Both the position numbers and the translations under genes were made by a program. Of a DNA stretch of 64,000 bases, positions 1 to 12,987 are shown piece by piece; position 1 is the stretch's first letter, and each line of letters starts with the position of its first letter. The stretch lies in contig CM060731.1 in NCBI GenBank assembly GCA_030704615.1, positions 91,554,756-91,618,755 of the forward strand. The letters run 5' to 3'. The notes under the pieces are model-generated. The model ran no database searches. It saw only the letters and a program-made list of their open reading frames with translations, and was not told where the DNA came from. This stretch comes from Takakia lepidozioides (lineage: Eukaryota > Streptophyta > Takakiopsida > Takakiales > Takakiaceae).

Positions 1-698
1 ATGAGAAACAACATGTAAATGGAAGAGGTGACATATGCCACAGACCAGCTTCACGTCAGGTAAACCGATGTGCAATGTGTCGCGGCCCTTTGCCTTGAGG
101 GCGGGGGTCGGGACACAAGAGGGGATGCCCCTGTGGTGGGGGTAGCGGCAGCGAATAGGGAAGGGGGCTGAAGCACCTTTGAGTGCCGAAGGCACTCAAG
201 GAGGCGGAGGCGCTCACTAGATGGAGCCCCGCAAACCGGGTTGCGGTGGGGCGACTCCACGAGGGGTGGTGGTAGCGTAAGGAGTCGTAGTGGGGGTGAC
301 ATAGGACTCAGGGTCTAGATGGTGGTGCACCAGATTTGGACTTGGCTGTTTGGGGAACCCCCGCGGATACCTACAGAAGTATATATAGGGAGTAGTAACC
401 CCTCAGTAACCTCGAGAACGATGCAAGCCCGTTGGTGACCAAAAGCTAGTGAATAAGCGTGCAAGCCGGAAAGCGACCAAGGTGTGGGGAGCTGTTCCGG
501 ACTGCCAACAACCAAAGAGAATTTCCACTAGGCCCAAAGTGTGCGAGGGTCTTGTGGAGGAGCAAGGGGGGACCGTTATGCCCTAGTGAGCAGCCGAAGC
601 TCCGAGTTGGCCCAACGGCCAGTTTGGGATTTAGGCGCGCGCATCAAAGTGAGTAACTATGACTTAAAGGGGGAGTTACCAAAGTGAGGTGCGTGACA
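1..698 (+). repeat. 3' part of a Ty3/gypsy-type LTR
   Basis: The segment ends in TGACA two bases before a tRNA-Met primer-binding site, as a 5' LTR should. Positions 370-698 match 27351-27667 closely, including the run starting CCTACAGAAGTATATATAGG and the end TGACAC, so this is a dispersed LTR present twice in the window. The first copy has about 10 extra bases near 400. The LTR start lies at or before position 1 and cannot be placed. Short ORFs inside it look like chance. Confidence 0.75.
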
Positions 699-700
699 CT

Positions 701-713
701 TGGTATCAGAGCC
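701..713 (+). other. Primer-binding site of the gypsy element (initiator tRNA-Met)
   Basis: TGGTATCAGAGCC is the standard plant LTR-retrotransposon primer-binding site, complementary to the 3' end of initiator tRNA-Met. It sits 2 bases after the LTR end. This fixes the element as plus-strand and the preceding sequence as the 5' LTR. Confidence 0.85.
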
Positions 714-1050
714 TAGAGTTTAGTACGTGATCGTCCTTGAGATTGGCCTCACCATGGGGTCGGGCAGGGCTAAGCGAAAGCGGAATGACCCGAAAGCCGA
801 TGAACCTAGTGAGCCCGGTGGAGGCGACACATCACCGGAGCGGCAACTTGAGGAGACAAGTTATGCTTCTGAAGGTGAGGCCGCTCGGGAGCCAGAGGCG
901 TCTGGGGATGACCCGGGCGACCACGGAGCTGTCCGAAGACTCCATCAACCGCTTGGTGGAGGCGGTGGTCGCCAAGACTTGTAAGGTACAGACAACTACT
1001 GTTGTGAGTTATATGAGGAGACGGGAGCTTTGTGTAAAGGAAGTCAGTTG

Positions 1051-2818
1051 ATGTTCGTGAGCGGGGTAATCTTCGGAACTAACGTGTCGTTGTTGGTGGA
1101 CACAGGAGCGTTGCACTCCTTCATGACACCGACAATGGCATGAAAGCTGGGACTCCCGACAAGTGACGTGGGGGCCTCTATTGAAGTGCGTTATGCCAAG
1201 GGAAAACCACAACTAGCGACGAGGGTGGCGTTCGACATCCCTCTTTCAGCTGGGGAGTTGGGAAGGGCGTGTGAACTTCACTATTTGCGAGATCAATGGA
1301 GTGGATCTCATTTTGGGGATGTGGTTTTTTAGCAAATCCGGAGCGATCATAGATGGCCGCAAAAGGGTAGTCACGCTGCCGTGTGGGAATGGTAGCGAAG
1401 TTTTACGGGTGTTGGAAATGCCCAACCGAGTGGGAGGGCGAATAAACCAGTGTTGTGCGGGTAAATAGATTTTTGCTTATCCTCCGTATAAGGGTAAATA
1501 GAAATCAGAGGATTATTTATCCTCCGGGTAAGGATAAATTATTTATATGTCCCTTTATTTATCCTGAGGATAAGGGTAAATTATTTATATGTCCATTTAT
1601 TTATCCTACGGTTAAAGGGTAAAGGCCAATATTTTTTACCGGATAAGGATAAATACCAGGTAAGGATAAATGATTTACCCTTTATATACCCACCGGGTGA
1701 ATAAAGGATATATAAATTTTTGGTTTGTTATGCTCAACTCAAAAAATATAACTAATTAAATTAAGGCAATCAATTTTTGTTCTAGTTTTTGGTTTAGTAT
1801 GAGGCTGATTGTATTATATGTTGTATAATATGAGGGACGGTCGTACAAGTGTTTCTTCACACCAAAGATAATAATCAAACAAAGCCAAATAAGACCATTT
1901 TCCCAAGGGCATAAAGCCATTTTGGTTTATTGTAGGGAAAAAATTAACCTATAATACCATAGGTAAAAGACACATCCATTGGATGAGGGACGAGCCAAGT
2001 CCGATTACTAGAGAGACAGCTATATGGAATAGCGAGAGCCTAGAATTAACTATTACCCTTACCCGTCTGAAGGGTAAATACAATCCATATACCCTTTACC
2101 CGCAGGTGAGGGTAAATAACAAAAGGATAAATGACAAACTATAGCCTTTCTTGGGAGCGGGAGGGCCGTATGGTGTTATTAGCATATCTTTTTTAAAAAC
2201 AAATTAGCATTTGGAATCGAAAACGGAACTTTGTGCAGGTAGTTATAAAGATGTTGGGAGGAGCGCACTTCAAATTCCATGATTGAATTCGATCGAGATA
2301 TTAATTGTAAGCATCGCCAGGAAAGAGCTCCATCAAGCTCAGATTCGACAAGTAATTCAACCGCCCTGCTCCGCCTCTCTCTCCGACTGTTTTGGCTTCT
2401 CGCAAGCAGGGGCATGGGGGTAGGCTGACGGTTACATACAAGGGTCATTTTGGCTCTGCATGCACACGATTTCCAGCATTCATAATTTATCATCATTGAA
2501 GGGTATGGGCTTCGACCGTAATGGTCGCCCATCTGCCCTTTCCCGGCGATCTCGGGTTACTCATCTCAGATTATTTTCCCGTCTGAAGGGTAAGGGTAAG
2601 GGTAAAGAAAATGGGCCAACCCGGATAAATCATTTATCCTTACCCTGATTTATCCGCCGGATAAATCCGGGTAAATGATTTACCCGCACAACATTGGAAT
2701 AAATCTGCTAACGGCGAAGGAGTGGGCCGTGGAGGAGCCACACGAACCCGAGTTTTTGCTTTACGTGAGGCAAGTGGAAGGAGAAGTCAATAGGGAGCGA
2801 ACAATACTTAGGAGACAT
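1051..2818 (+). pseudogene. Ty3/gypsy gag-pol remnant with retropepsin, split by a hAT insertion
   Basis: From 1051 the plus strand encodes a retropepsin-like stretch with the active-site motif LVDTGALHSFM. A TGA follows at about 1141, and the frame changes near 1270, after which INGVDLILGMWF, typical of the protease end of gypsy polyproteins, can be read. The reading frame reaches 1447 and resumes at 2705 in the same frame if the hAT element and one target-site copy are removed; it then runs to a TAA near 2818. Only about 340 bases separate the PBS from the protease, so most of gag is missing. Reverse transcriptase and integrase are absent. This is a dead fragment. Confidence 0.75.
1448..2696. 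mobile_element. Non-autonomous hAT element with 19-bp TIRs and 8-bp TSD
   Basis: The left end reads CAGTGTTGTGCGGGTAAAT and the right end is its reverse complement with one mismatch (third base). The flanks are GAATAAAC (1440-1447) and GAATAAAT (2697-2704), an 8-bp target-site duplication with one mismatch. The CAGTG start and 8-bp TSD are typical of hAT elements. Both subterminal regions (about 1460-1720, 2040-2130, 2570-2690) are dense in GGATAAAT/ATTTATCC and GGGTAAA motifs in both orientations, like hAT transposase-binding subterminal repeats. No hAT transposase is visible inside. Confidence 0.85.
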
Positions 2819-2896
2819 TAAAAGACAGAGGCAAACATGCAAAGATAAAAACCTCCAATATATACCTAGTATATTTGTACGAAAAAGAGGTTTAGT

Positions 2897-3151
2897 GTGG
2901 ATGAGGAGTATGTGTGGCCAACAGCAGCAACAGCAGCAAAAATGTTTGTGACAGATGACAAGTACAAGGTACTAAAACACCTGTCATATGCAAGAAAGCA
3001 GACAATTGCTAAACATGTGATGGGTGTCACAACTTTGCATGATGTGATGCCTGCTGTAGAAGCTTTTGTTACTCGAACTGTAGGGGTCAAATTGAAGAAA
3101 TTGAAGTCAACCTTCAAGCAGCGCTTGGCTGCTTTAGACATAGTGGTATAG
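2897..3151 (+). CDS. Unrecognised short ORF, possibly element-derived
   Basis: An 84-codon open frame without an ATG at its start (GTG), moderately lysine-rich (KLKKLKSTFKQR), continuing past its stop as further readable but broken sequence to about 3240. It follows the gypsy remnant. I recognise no domain. The opposite strand is also open here (2866-3258), so openness alone is weak evidence. Confidence 0.15.
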   Translation: MDEEYVWPTAATAAKMFVTDDKYKVLKHLSYARKQTIAKHVMGVTTLHDVMPAVEAFVTRTVGVKLKKLKSTFKQRLAALDIVV

Positions 3152-3699
3152 TGGGCTTTGGGAGAGAAGGTGAGATTGGTCAATCTCCCAAAGTTGACGG
3201 GTGTTGTAGACATTTGTCTCGATAATATCGAGGACTTATAGTGGCTTAGGTGCCTCACCGAGTTGAATTACTGGCCCCTATTTTGGCACCGGTAGGGAGT
3301 GGTGAGTAGGGTTTAGGGCCCTCTGACTTCGATCAATGATTAATTGCTTGGTTTCTAGTGCTCTGTGTTTCAACCTCCATTTCCACTGCAAAGCAATGCA
3401 AATAAGCTAAAAGGTCTCGGTAATGGCTTCCTGGTTTAAAAAGCTCTCTTCTGGAAAATACTTTTGTCTCCTCTCTCTGCTTGCCCTCTAATGAAGAACA
3501 GGTGACTGGCACAACACCCATTAGCCAAAGACATCCCATCTGTGTGAGGTATAGGCCTACATACGCACTGTTGTTATCAACAGTGTGCTTGCTACTATGA
3601 TGTCAAGGCTGACCTACAAACTTACAATCAACACTGCATCCCCATGGTTGTGGATTATACGTGAGAGCTATGGCAATTAAATGCAAAGCAGTTCATGGA

Positions 3700-3940
3700 A
3701 AACAAACCAAGAAGAAAAAAACCTTCTAGGAAAAAAATACACGGGCAAGGATTAAAGGAAAACCTCACGGGGAAAAGTATAGAGGAAAAACCAATTCCGC
3801 AAAGGGAAAAATCTCAATAGGGGAAAGGTGCATTGGGGAAAAATAAATACACCAGGGAAAAATCCAAATAGGGAAAATGCAGTGGGAAAAAATAAATACA
3901 CCGGGGAAAATCAGGAAGGGAAAATCAAGGGGGTAATTGT
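3700..3940. repeat. Degenerate purine-rich GGGGAAAA repeat tract
   Basis: The tract repeats GGGAAAAATAAATACACC and GGGGAAAA-type units about every 20-40 bases, ending in AAGGGGGTAATTGTT. Such a run could be a polypurine tract before a lost 3' LTR, or a simple degenerate satellite. No gene is seen in it. Confidence 0.5.
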
Positions 3941-6306
3941 TTCCTGTGAACGTTGGGAAGTACGCAAACATTTCCACTGTTGCACAGTTCCCTCTGACGT
4001 ATAAATCAGTACGAATATCTAAGTGCATTTTGCCCTTTTCCCCATGAGGTCATCATTCTAAAGCTCCTTGTGATATAGAGTCCAATTGATTACTAAGGCA
4101 AAAGTGCCATGACATTTTAGATGAAAGGGATATAGTTAGGAACATGATTCGATGTTAAGTTTTGTAGATCTGAGCACATGGTTCTAGTTATAAATGAAAA
4201 GGTGCAGATTTTGCAGTCAAGGGTGAAGAAGGCTCTACTGGGGGCATTCAGGGGTTAACTACGTCAGACTAGGTTGGAGGCGACAACTAGACCAGCGCCA
4301 CTTGGATGCTACATTCAAATGAAACTTGGTCCAGCTAGGTTAGCGAAGCAGCCGTCATATGATCCTACTTTGACTGTCAATTAGCTTTGCTTTGAGCCTT
4401 TGAGGGTACTGTTACAGAGCTCGAGCTGTTGTGCAGGTATTTTTGGGAATGTGAGTAGACACATGAGGGGAGACTACACACCTACTACACATTCAATTTT
4501 CTATCACTATGGAGCACTGCAGGCAATTAACAAGTATGCCGGATAAATTAGCAAAGAGGGGAGTAAAATTTTCCTAACGTGAGACCTGTTCTGCCAGTGG
4601 TCTCCTTGGCAGTCTCTTTGTGTGGTGCGCTATGTTGAAGTTTTCAACAACACTGCAATGAAAGGTATAAACTATAAATCCCAGCTGGATAATAACTGCA
4701 CGCAAGCTGTCTGGGAGGGAACGAAGCTTGATTGTTCCGGATACACAACTAGTTACTCTGGCCAGAAAAATGAAAGTGCCTTATTTTACCTGCTGAATTT
4801 ACAGACTAGGCACAAGTCAAATGAGATAACAGCTCTTTAAATAAGTATGTGGGATTTAGAACACCAAGTTGTCCTAAAAAAGCAGACATGAATCTGCAGA
4901 CTCAATGATCACACAACGGGGATGTATACAAAGACTAGGATAATTAAAAAGCATGTAGCTAAAGTTACATTAGAGTAGCACCAGACTAAGTGAAAAACTC
5001 GTTGTACAGTGACAAGTTCGAAGGTATGTAAAAACTTTAAAATGTACTTGAATTCCAGTAACATCAGTGTTTTGGGGCAGCACGCTTAATGAAGTGCTTC
5101 GAACATACAAGTTTATAGCTTTCTTACGCTATTCCTAGTGCTGGAGCCTTTACATCGGGAAGTAACAGAGGTCGAGGCCGTAGTCAAAGGAACGCCTTCA
5201 CCTGGCTTCATAATCTAAGAAGGACTTATTCAAGCTAGAGAGAGAAAGAGCCAACATATGTACCAATCGAGAACAGTTTTTAAAGCTCTAAGCCTCGTCT
5301 AAGTCTCACAAAATTTTACTTAATTTACACTTTGCGGTTCACAGTTCCGTGTCAAACAGCTTGCACCTGAGCCTTTGTAATTTCCACACGCGATGTCCAG
5401 AAAGGAGTTTGAAGGTACAATCAACACCCCTGTTGTCAGATCGGTCGGGGAAACTGGTTATCACCTCCTTCATCTTAGCCATGTGGCGCCGGGTGGGCAT
5501 TATGCACGCAGGTTTTTAACGACTAGTCCAACACTAGCGTACATTGCCCCCCGGGCCGCCCAGGCCACTTGTCAACCACAAGCATTGGCGACAGCAGTAA
5601 CAATTGTCTTACCAAAGTCGCCCATAATTTTATCTTTGACCCCGCCCCTTTTGGGTTGGTTGAACCCCCCAGCCTTAACTTTGGCAGGAGGTTTTGGGTC
5701 CGTCATTGCAAAGTACTCGCTGCAGGGTAACCAAGCCGATTCACGACACTGCGATTTAGAGACTGGAGAGAGGAGTAGATCCTCTTAGACCTTGAAAGAG
5801 GCCTACTTACATTCAGCTCAGAAAAGGAAGGATATTCATCACATGAACCGACGATCTCCCTCCACTAAACCGACAACCTCCTCTTTGACACGAGGCCCCT
5901 CATTCCCTTCATGGAGCTGCAAGAGCTAGTCAAACACAGCAGAGATCGCTCCCCCATGGACCAAACACAAGATTCTCAAACTCCGCCAGAGTGCACACTC
6001 AACAGAAATTACGCTGTACCAGGAAAACACCCAACAACAGAGAGAAAGGAAAGCAGACACAGAGAGAGAGAGAGAGAGATGAGTGAAGAGGAGAGGAGGC
6101 CCAAGCAGCTTAATATGTACTGCACTGCTCCGCGGACAGCCGGCTGCAGCGTCCGCACATTTACCGACGAACACATTCGACCGGTCATGAGCGGTCCCCA
6201 CAGTACAACCAGGTGACACTGTTACGTCGCGTCAAATGACGTTGAACGACGTTTACATGGGTTAAGTTCCATTTCATCTTCTCTTTCCCTTCCTCAATTA
6301 TTAGGG
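3941..6306. other. Stretch without recognisable genes
   Basis: Only short unrelated ORFs are present (for example 4622-4840 and 5393-5788 on the plus strand), with no motif I recognise. An (AG)n microsatellite lies at about 6060-6079. It probably consists of decayed repeats and intergenic DNA. Confidence 0.5.
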
Positions 6307-6806
6307 GGGGAGATGGCGCTCCGGAGAGACCCCCAACGGTCTCACGATTTCTCCTTCCCTTTCACGATTAACAGACTAGATCCTTAGCTTCATGGTTATC
6401 ACATTATGTGAAACATTCTCCACGATTCAAGCTGCATTTCAATAGGCTATTCTCATATGTTCAATGCTATTTTCTCAGGACTGCATCATCTTTTCATGAT
6501 TTCTGTCTTTTCGTGAAATCTTCATCCTTCCTCCTTTAATCCCAGTCTCGTGCAGGCGGCGCCCCTACCCAGTCCTCTCCTAGGAATGACAGCTAATGAA
6601 TAGTCTGGCCAGCTAGTTTGCCGCTACTTTTACCTCATGGCTTTCTGACATTTGTCCCCACTTTCTCCCTCTCTCTCCCTCTTTTTTTTTCTCAGCTAAA
6701 TTCTCTACGTACTCGTTCCTCGCCTCCTTGCGCTTTCGTTTTGCGTTCTTCTCTTCTGTTTGCTGGTGTTTTGCTTTCAGTACGATCATTTCCTTTCCTC
6801 TACATT

Positions 6807-8131
6807 ATGGGTCCCAGCGGATATGTCGCTCCTAGATCGAAGGATAGTGCAGGGATTCGTCACCCCTCCACCCCTACGCAGAGGCAACACAGGAGCTTCG
6901 CTCCCTCATCGGATACAGGGTTCTTTCTGGCTCATCAAGCGCTATCGAGGTATGTTGGAGGGGCTGAAGTAATGAGACATCCATCCCCCAGGCCTTCATC
7001 CTCTTATGTTGACACTCCATACCCTCCCCTGCCCCTTCTAAAAATGTCGAGGCTAGATCCTGCATTGTTTGGAGGCCCTCCCCCATCTCCACCAGCCGAA
7101 GACTACGCTGAGGAGACATCTACCAAACAGGTAGCTATGAACAAGGACTTCCCACTGGCGGACATTAACCTTCCAGAGCTATACAAGAGAGTGGAAAAAA
7201 TGGAGGAGCACGGTATTTTACTGCATTTTCCAGGCAAGAAGGTGAACAAAGCACACGTCAGGGACTGGGCGACAAGATACTTGGGAGGTATAGGAGAGAT
7301 TAAGCAACAATTCTGCCACTCTAAAGGGCAGGGGTTCTACTCCATCGTATTTGAAACAGAACAGGCAGCAGCTCAAGCACTCAGATTTAACCCCCATACA
7401 AAGGGATTTAATGTTAATATTTTCCCATGGAATTCCAACCTGGGCATTAGGAATGGGAAACTCTGGGGACCAAGAATAGTTTCATTGCCATTTATCCCTG
7501 ATCAGTACCTTGTTAACCTGCCAGACATTGCCAAGCTTTTTGGGTTCTATCTAAGCTGTCTAGTAGTATTTGACCCACGGACACAGAATACTTGGGGCAA
7601 GATCTGGCGTGGAAAGGAGTGACCATAGCATCCAGGCTTTATGAGACAGGCTCTGCAAAAATGGTCCTTACTATGCCAAATGAAGACATCCTCCCAGAAT
7701 ATGTCAGACTCCTTATAGACGACAACGGGAACTACTACACTATTTGCCTCATCGAAGACTGCTCCTCATCAGCGTGCTTCAACTGTGGACAAATGGGGCA
7801 TATTAAGGTTAATTGCCCTACAAAAAAGAGGAAATGCTCGCCCATCATACGTCCCAGATCCACCAACTTTGTGTCTTCTCCACAAGGCAACACTGCTCCT
7901 GTTCACGACCACTTCAACAACAGAGCCCAACTTCCAAGACAACATTCTCAAGTTCAACAACCAGCTGCCACCCCTGCTGATTACCTGCAATTCATTCAAA
8001 AATATATATATTCAAAACCTCGTGGAAACGGCATGGATCCTATGTATCTGGAAGCAGGCACAAGGACAAAGGCAAAACCAAAGTGCAGAATCAATCACCC
8101 CCTTCTGCCCCCAAAGGCCATCCTTCAATGA
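6807..8131 (+). pseudogene. LINE ORF1 protein with CCHC zinc knuckle, frameshifted
   Basis: The likely start is the ATG at 6807 (MGPSGYVAPRS). The first frame runs to 7622, and the protein continues in another frame from about 7592, indicating one frameshift near 7600. The middle resembles the RNA-binding domain of plant L1 ORF1 (DUF4283-like), around the WATRYLGGIGEIKQQF and WNSNLGIRNGKLWG regions. The second frame carries CFNCGQMGHIKVNC, a perfect C-x2-C-x4-H-x4-C zinc knuckle at about 7778-7819. ORF1 proteins package LINE RNA into the retrotransposition particle. Confidence 0.75.
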
Positions 8132-8476
8132 TGGTGCAATCACCCAAAATTCTTACCGGAATCGCCAATAATCCGACCTTTGCAAAGATCTGACTTAAAC
8201 AAACCTCCTTTCCAAGGTTGGATTTAAAAGGCTGTTCGGCCCTGCAAACCTTTGGCGAGCCATCTGCAGTATGCATCACTCCAATCATCTTCAGGCAAGG
8301 GAGCTCTCCATCAATCCTCATCACCTCAGATGACTGGGAATGTGTTGAATCATTATGGATTACCACGGAAGATGTAAGACAGTTCATGAGAACTTGTCCT
8401 CCCAATGGATGCCCTGATTCTATGATCAAAAACAAAATCTAGGAGTTCTTCAGGGCCTACTAGCCACACTACCTTT

Positions 8477-9493
8477 TTGACAGAAACCACCAAAATCTAT
8501 TGGAGGGCATACTTGGAAGAGCATCCAGGGCTAAGCTGTAAGCCATCTACTCATGTGTTAGCTATGTTGGAGGAGGTGGACATCTATCATCTTGACCCTC
8601 CCATGGGTGATCTATGGGTTCATGAACTCGGTCTTGACACACCATGCGGAGGTCACAAACTCCAAATCAGAAATCAGGATACCCTAATCAATGCATTCCA
8701 GATCCTAGGGGCAATAATCGAAGCAGAGATTGACGATGACACACGTAGAATGGAACTTCAAAGAACGAGGGACCATCTGGCGGGTGTCAAACCACCATCA
8801 TCGGGATCTTCCTCAGATGAAGAACCTCTCGCAGACCTTCAGGCTCAACACATACAAGATGAAGCCCTGGCTGCCACGACGAGTGAGCTGCATATCTCCC
8901 CTCAACTCAGCAACAGCTTCAACAACACTATGCCTCAAGTAGGACACGATACCCCTCTCCGCGTCACTGAGTCAACAAACCCACAAATCCAAGTTCTCCC
9001 CTGCACCTCGCCATGCATTTTATTCCAAGTACTCTCTTCTGATCCTTGTAGATATTGGTTATTATGTCTGAAAAAGCCATCTTCTGCAAGAAAATCGGCT
9101 CGACAGACTCTCCCGTCCGTCATTGTTCCTTCAGATGTTCAAGCTGGTCCAGTCATGTTGTTACCAGACTCTCCAGAACCACATCCTCTGCTCACCTCCA
9201 TCCTCAAAAGTACCTTTTATCCGGAACAGGCTGCTATTATCTCCCTGTCAATTGACCCTGTTTCAAGTGATCAATTCTCTCATGTCAATACTCCCCTCAC
9301 TCAAGAGGCCAAACAAAACCTGTCTGCGTTGTTTGTGGAAATTAAGAGGACAAACCGCAAAGCCCCAGCCAATTACTCATGGGTCAAATCTCTCCATCCC
9401 AAAGATCGCCGTGTTAAGTTCTACTTTGATCCTCCAAGGCCATCAATTGGGGCTCCCAGCCCCAGCCTTCTCAGCCTGACAGATATTAATTAA
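8477..9493 (+). pseudogene. C-terminal part of LINE ORF1, linker region
   Basis: A 338-codon open frame between the zinc knuckle and the endonuclease. It is rich in Ser, Pro and acidic residues in its middle and has a basic C-terminal stretch (HPKDRRVKFYF). Plant L1 ORF1 proteins often have such a low-complexity tail. It is separated from the zinc-knuckle frame by stops between 8131 and 8477. It could also be an independent small ORF; no catalytic motif is visible. Confidence 0.5.
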
Positions 9494-9494
9494 C

Positions 9495-10190
9495 CTTCAT
9501 TCATGGAATATCAGAGGGCTGGGAATGGACCCAGCTGCTCTCAAGAGAGTCAAGATTAAATCTTGGCTCAATCCATTCCTGCAGAAAGACTCAATAGTCT
9601 TTCTACAAGTACACTAATTGAACCAATCAAAAATAAATCTACTTACAGATCACCTGTGGCCAAGGGCCAATGCCCTTTGGAAAACAACCTCTCAGGGCAG
9701 CCGAGGTGGCACCTCCATCCTTGTCTCGCCCTCTCTGCAACCTTTGCTCGTAGCTGAAGAATCCTGGATCCCTAGACGTCTCCAATTTTGTGCCCTAAAG
9801 CTCCCAAACAACACAGGCACGTTGGGTCTGGTTAACATTTATGCGCCAAATATTTCTTCTGACAGGAGCCAATTTTGGTCCAGTCTCTCGGACAAAATGA
9901 TGGCTCAGCCCAACCTTGATAGTTGGATCATCATGGGGGACTTTAACATGGTAGAATCTCCACAGGACAGAAGAGGTGAGATTGGGCCTAATTCAAACAT
10001 AGAGGACGTGGATCACTGGCTGCAATGCACCCAAATCCACAACCTGGTGGAGGCAGCCCCTCTTTCGCAGGTGGACACTGACCTCTCTTTCACTTAGACA
10101 AATAACAGAGCCCTGGAACACTTGCAGATGGCCCGATTGGATAGAGCCTATATCTCGTTTAACTTGGTTCAATGGACCAAACGACAACAA
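9495..10190 (+). pseudogene. LINE apurinic-type endonuclease domain
   Basis: The frame begins just after the ORF1 stop with LHSWNIRGLG, the usual plant L1 endonuclease start. LVNIYAPN and WIIMGDFNMV (Asp and Asn of the exonuclease-endonuclease-phosphatase fold) and RLDRAYIS follow. A TAG near 9613 and another near 10095 break the frame. The enzyme nicks target DNA to prime reverse transcription; this copy cannot make it intact. Confidence 0.75.
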
Positions 10191-10804
10191 CAATCATGCT
10201 CCAATTTCGGCTGTCATTCGCATCCCAGATACTCAGCAAAGAGGGAGAGGGTTGTTCAAACTAATCAGCCTCATGCTCAAATTACCTGAATTCAAAAAAG
10301 GTCTCCTCCTCGCCTGGCAACAAGCAGGAAATGCATCTCAAAACCCAGCGGAACGCTTCCTGGATAAAATCAAAGCAGTGAACATACAAAGCCAGAGGAT
10401 GAGCATCCTAGCAACCATAAGAAAACGCAAAGTGTATGCTCTCACAAAATGCCTTAAAAGTCTGCCAACTGAGGCTAGAGTCACCTTGTTGTGATGAGCA
10501 CACCTACCTCATATACCTGGAAGCAAGGAAAAACCTGGAAGTACACCACAATTTGAACGAAAAAAAACTCAAGTTACAAGCAGGGGTGAACTGGTCCACC
10601 AAGGGAGAGAAAATGAGCAAATATTTCTTAGAAAAAACCAAGCTTCGCAGGGCGGTCCAGAACATCACGGAACTGACCGATCAAGTTTTAGGGAATCTGG
10701 TTTCACACCCCAAGGAACTGGCTAAATTGGCAGCCACTCACTTTGGGAATCTATACCATAGCACTCACATCAGCCTGGAGCCTTCCTAGCTGCAGAAGGA
10801 CTGC

Positions 10805-11959
10805 TTGGCCCACACTCCCTCCATCCTAACTAGGCATAAGGCGCAGACATTGGAGGGTGAATTCACAGACTATGAACTGGAAGAAGCGCTTCTCAAGCTT
10901 AAAAACAATAAAGCCCCAGGCATGGACGGCATCACTGCAGAGTTCTACAAAGAGCTTTGGCCAGAGATTTTGGGTGACTTCACCCTTATGGCTAACTACT
11001 TGTTTCATTGTTAGGCAATGCCACCTGCAATGTCCCAAGGAGTCATTACATTGTTGTATAAGAAGGGAGATAGGACAAACCTCTCTAACTACAGACCTAT
11101 CACATTGCTGAATGTGGCATACAAGATCATTGCCAAAGCTCTCGCCCTTCGCTTGCAGCCCCTGTTGCCCTCCCTTATCAGATATCAAACGGGATTTATC
11201 AAAGGCAGATACATAATGGATAATTTACTGCTGGCCCAAGAGATCCCTCAATATGCAAAGCAAACGAAACAAGCTATTGCACTAGTGCTCTTGGACTTTG
11301 AAAAGGCATTTGACACGGTCGAATGGTCTTTTCTTCTTGCAGCACTGGCCAAAATAGGCTTCCCTCTATCGTTTTGTCAGTGGGTCAGGATCCTTCTATC
11401 CACTTCTACCAGTAGGGTCATTATCAATGGGGCTTTATCCAAACCCTTCTCCCTCCTTAGATCGGTTCGTCAAGGCTGCCCACTATCCCCATTCTTATTT
11501 CTAGTGGTGGCAGACAGCCTTGGTTACACTCTTCAATATAAAGCTCATCTGACTGGACTGAGAGTCAATAACTACATCACTCAGCAGCCTACTCAGGTTC
11601 TTGATTCTATGTTTGTTGATGATACCTTTCTCATTCTTCAGGCAGAAACTCAGAACCTTGACAAAGCAGCGGAATGCCTGCAACTATTTTGTTCAGCGTC
11701 TGGATTCAAGGTGAATTGGAACAAAACTTGTGCTTTTATAGTAGGGGACCTCTCAAACAACAACCTGGGTATCACTCCTACATGGGGGGTCAATCTAGGC
11801 CTCAAATGGTTGCAACCAGGCCAATCCACAACCCTGCTAGGCTATACATTCGGACTTGACCTCACTGACGATCAGAGATTTGCACCTATTTTGAACAAGC
11901 TGAAGAGGAAATTGGCTTTTTGGGGATCGAAGCATCTGTCAATCATAGTAGAGCCTTGA
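10805..11959 (+). pseudogene. LINE reverse transcriptase domain
   Basis: KAPGMDGITAEFYKELWP (10911-10964) opens the RT, a TAG follows at 11012-11014, then come YKKGDRTNLSNYRPITLLN, QTGFIKGRYIMDNLL, LLDFEKAFDTVEW (first catalytic Asp), VRQGCPLSP and MFVDDTF. The last is the FADD catalytic motif with Ala replaced by Val; both aspartates are kept. The order and motifs are those of plant L1 RT. Further stops make it inactive. Confidence 0.85.
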
Positions 11960-12987
11960 TAGTAAATCAAATCCTGGAGGGCGGGATCTGGTACTATGCC
12001 AGCTCATGGAGACCTAACTCGACTAAATCCAACAGGTTAAAAAACTGCTGCGTAATTTCATCTAGGGGCTGAATTGTCATCACAGGGTAAAAGATCCCAA
12101 GTGTCGTGGAGCCAAATATGTCTCCCCAAAAAATAGGGAGGGTTGGGCATCATCGACCCTGAAAAACAGATTGTAGCCCTTCTGGGTAAATGGATACCTC
12201 GATTCATGGGCCCCGAGGGTGGTTGGTGGAAGTTCATCGTGGCAGACAGCATTCTGATGGCCTCCCCTTTAAAAAGTGCCTCTTGGGCACCATCATTTTG
12301 ATGGATTGTCAAAGGTTTCAACTTCAAAAAAGTGGGATCCAGTCTATGGAACTCTATCTGGCAGGCTTGGGGGAGGCTGCGGGGCTTTCTCAAAAAACAT
12401 GAACCCTCTAACTACTTCAAGATCATTCGTCAATACCTTTTCCTTAATACCAACAAGCCAAGCCCTTCCCAGCGAAAAGAGGCAAGCCACTAGTCAGCAT
12501 GGGACAACCTGGGTATCTCCCAAATGGGTAACCTGTGGCAAAGCAACGGAGTCAAATCGCAATATCTCATTGCTTCAACAGTGGGAAAGGCTCTATAAGC
12601 AAGCAAGTCGTACTCAAACCTTATTCAAAACATTGACCAAACATGGATTGGGCATCTGAACAGTGGACCTATTTTTCCATCACACAACTACTGGGCACTT
12701 ACCATTCACAACAACCTTCTTACCATCCTGTTTGTTAACCATTCCACCTCAAGCAACCACGTCGCCTACGCCTTCCACATTGACCCTCTCACCCTAACCC
12801 TCCATCTTCATTCGCAAGAACCTGTCATCCTTGGGAGTTTGGAAGACAACCAGAACCCTTCTTTTCGTACACCACCAAAAAAGGTTACAAGGCTTTGTCC
12901 CTGCCAATTTCACTGAAAGCAAAGTGGGAGTCAAGATGGGGGCACCTGGGATTTAGAGATGAGAACTAGTCCGCAATTTGGGGCTCT

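Noticed and set aside
2866-3258. 130-codon minus-strand ORF
   Set aside because: It overlaps a plus-strand open frame of similar quality; no motif, start context or neighbour supports it.
5926-6219. Open frames on both strands around the AG microsatellite
   Set aside because: They are created by the low-complexity repeat and have no recognisable domain.
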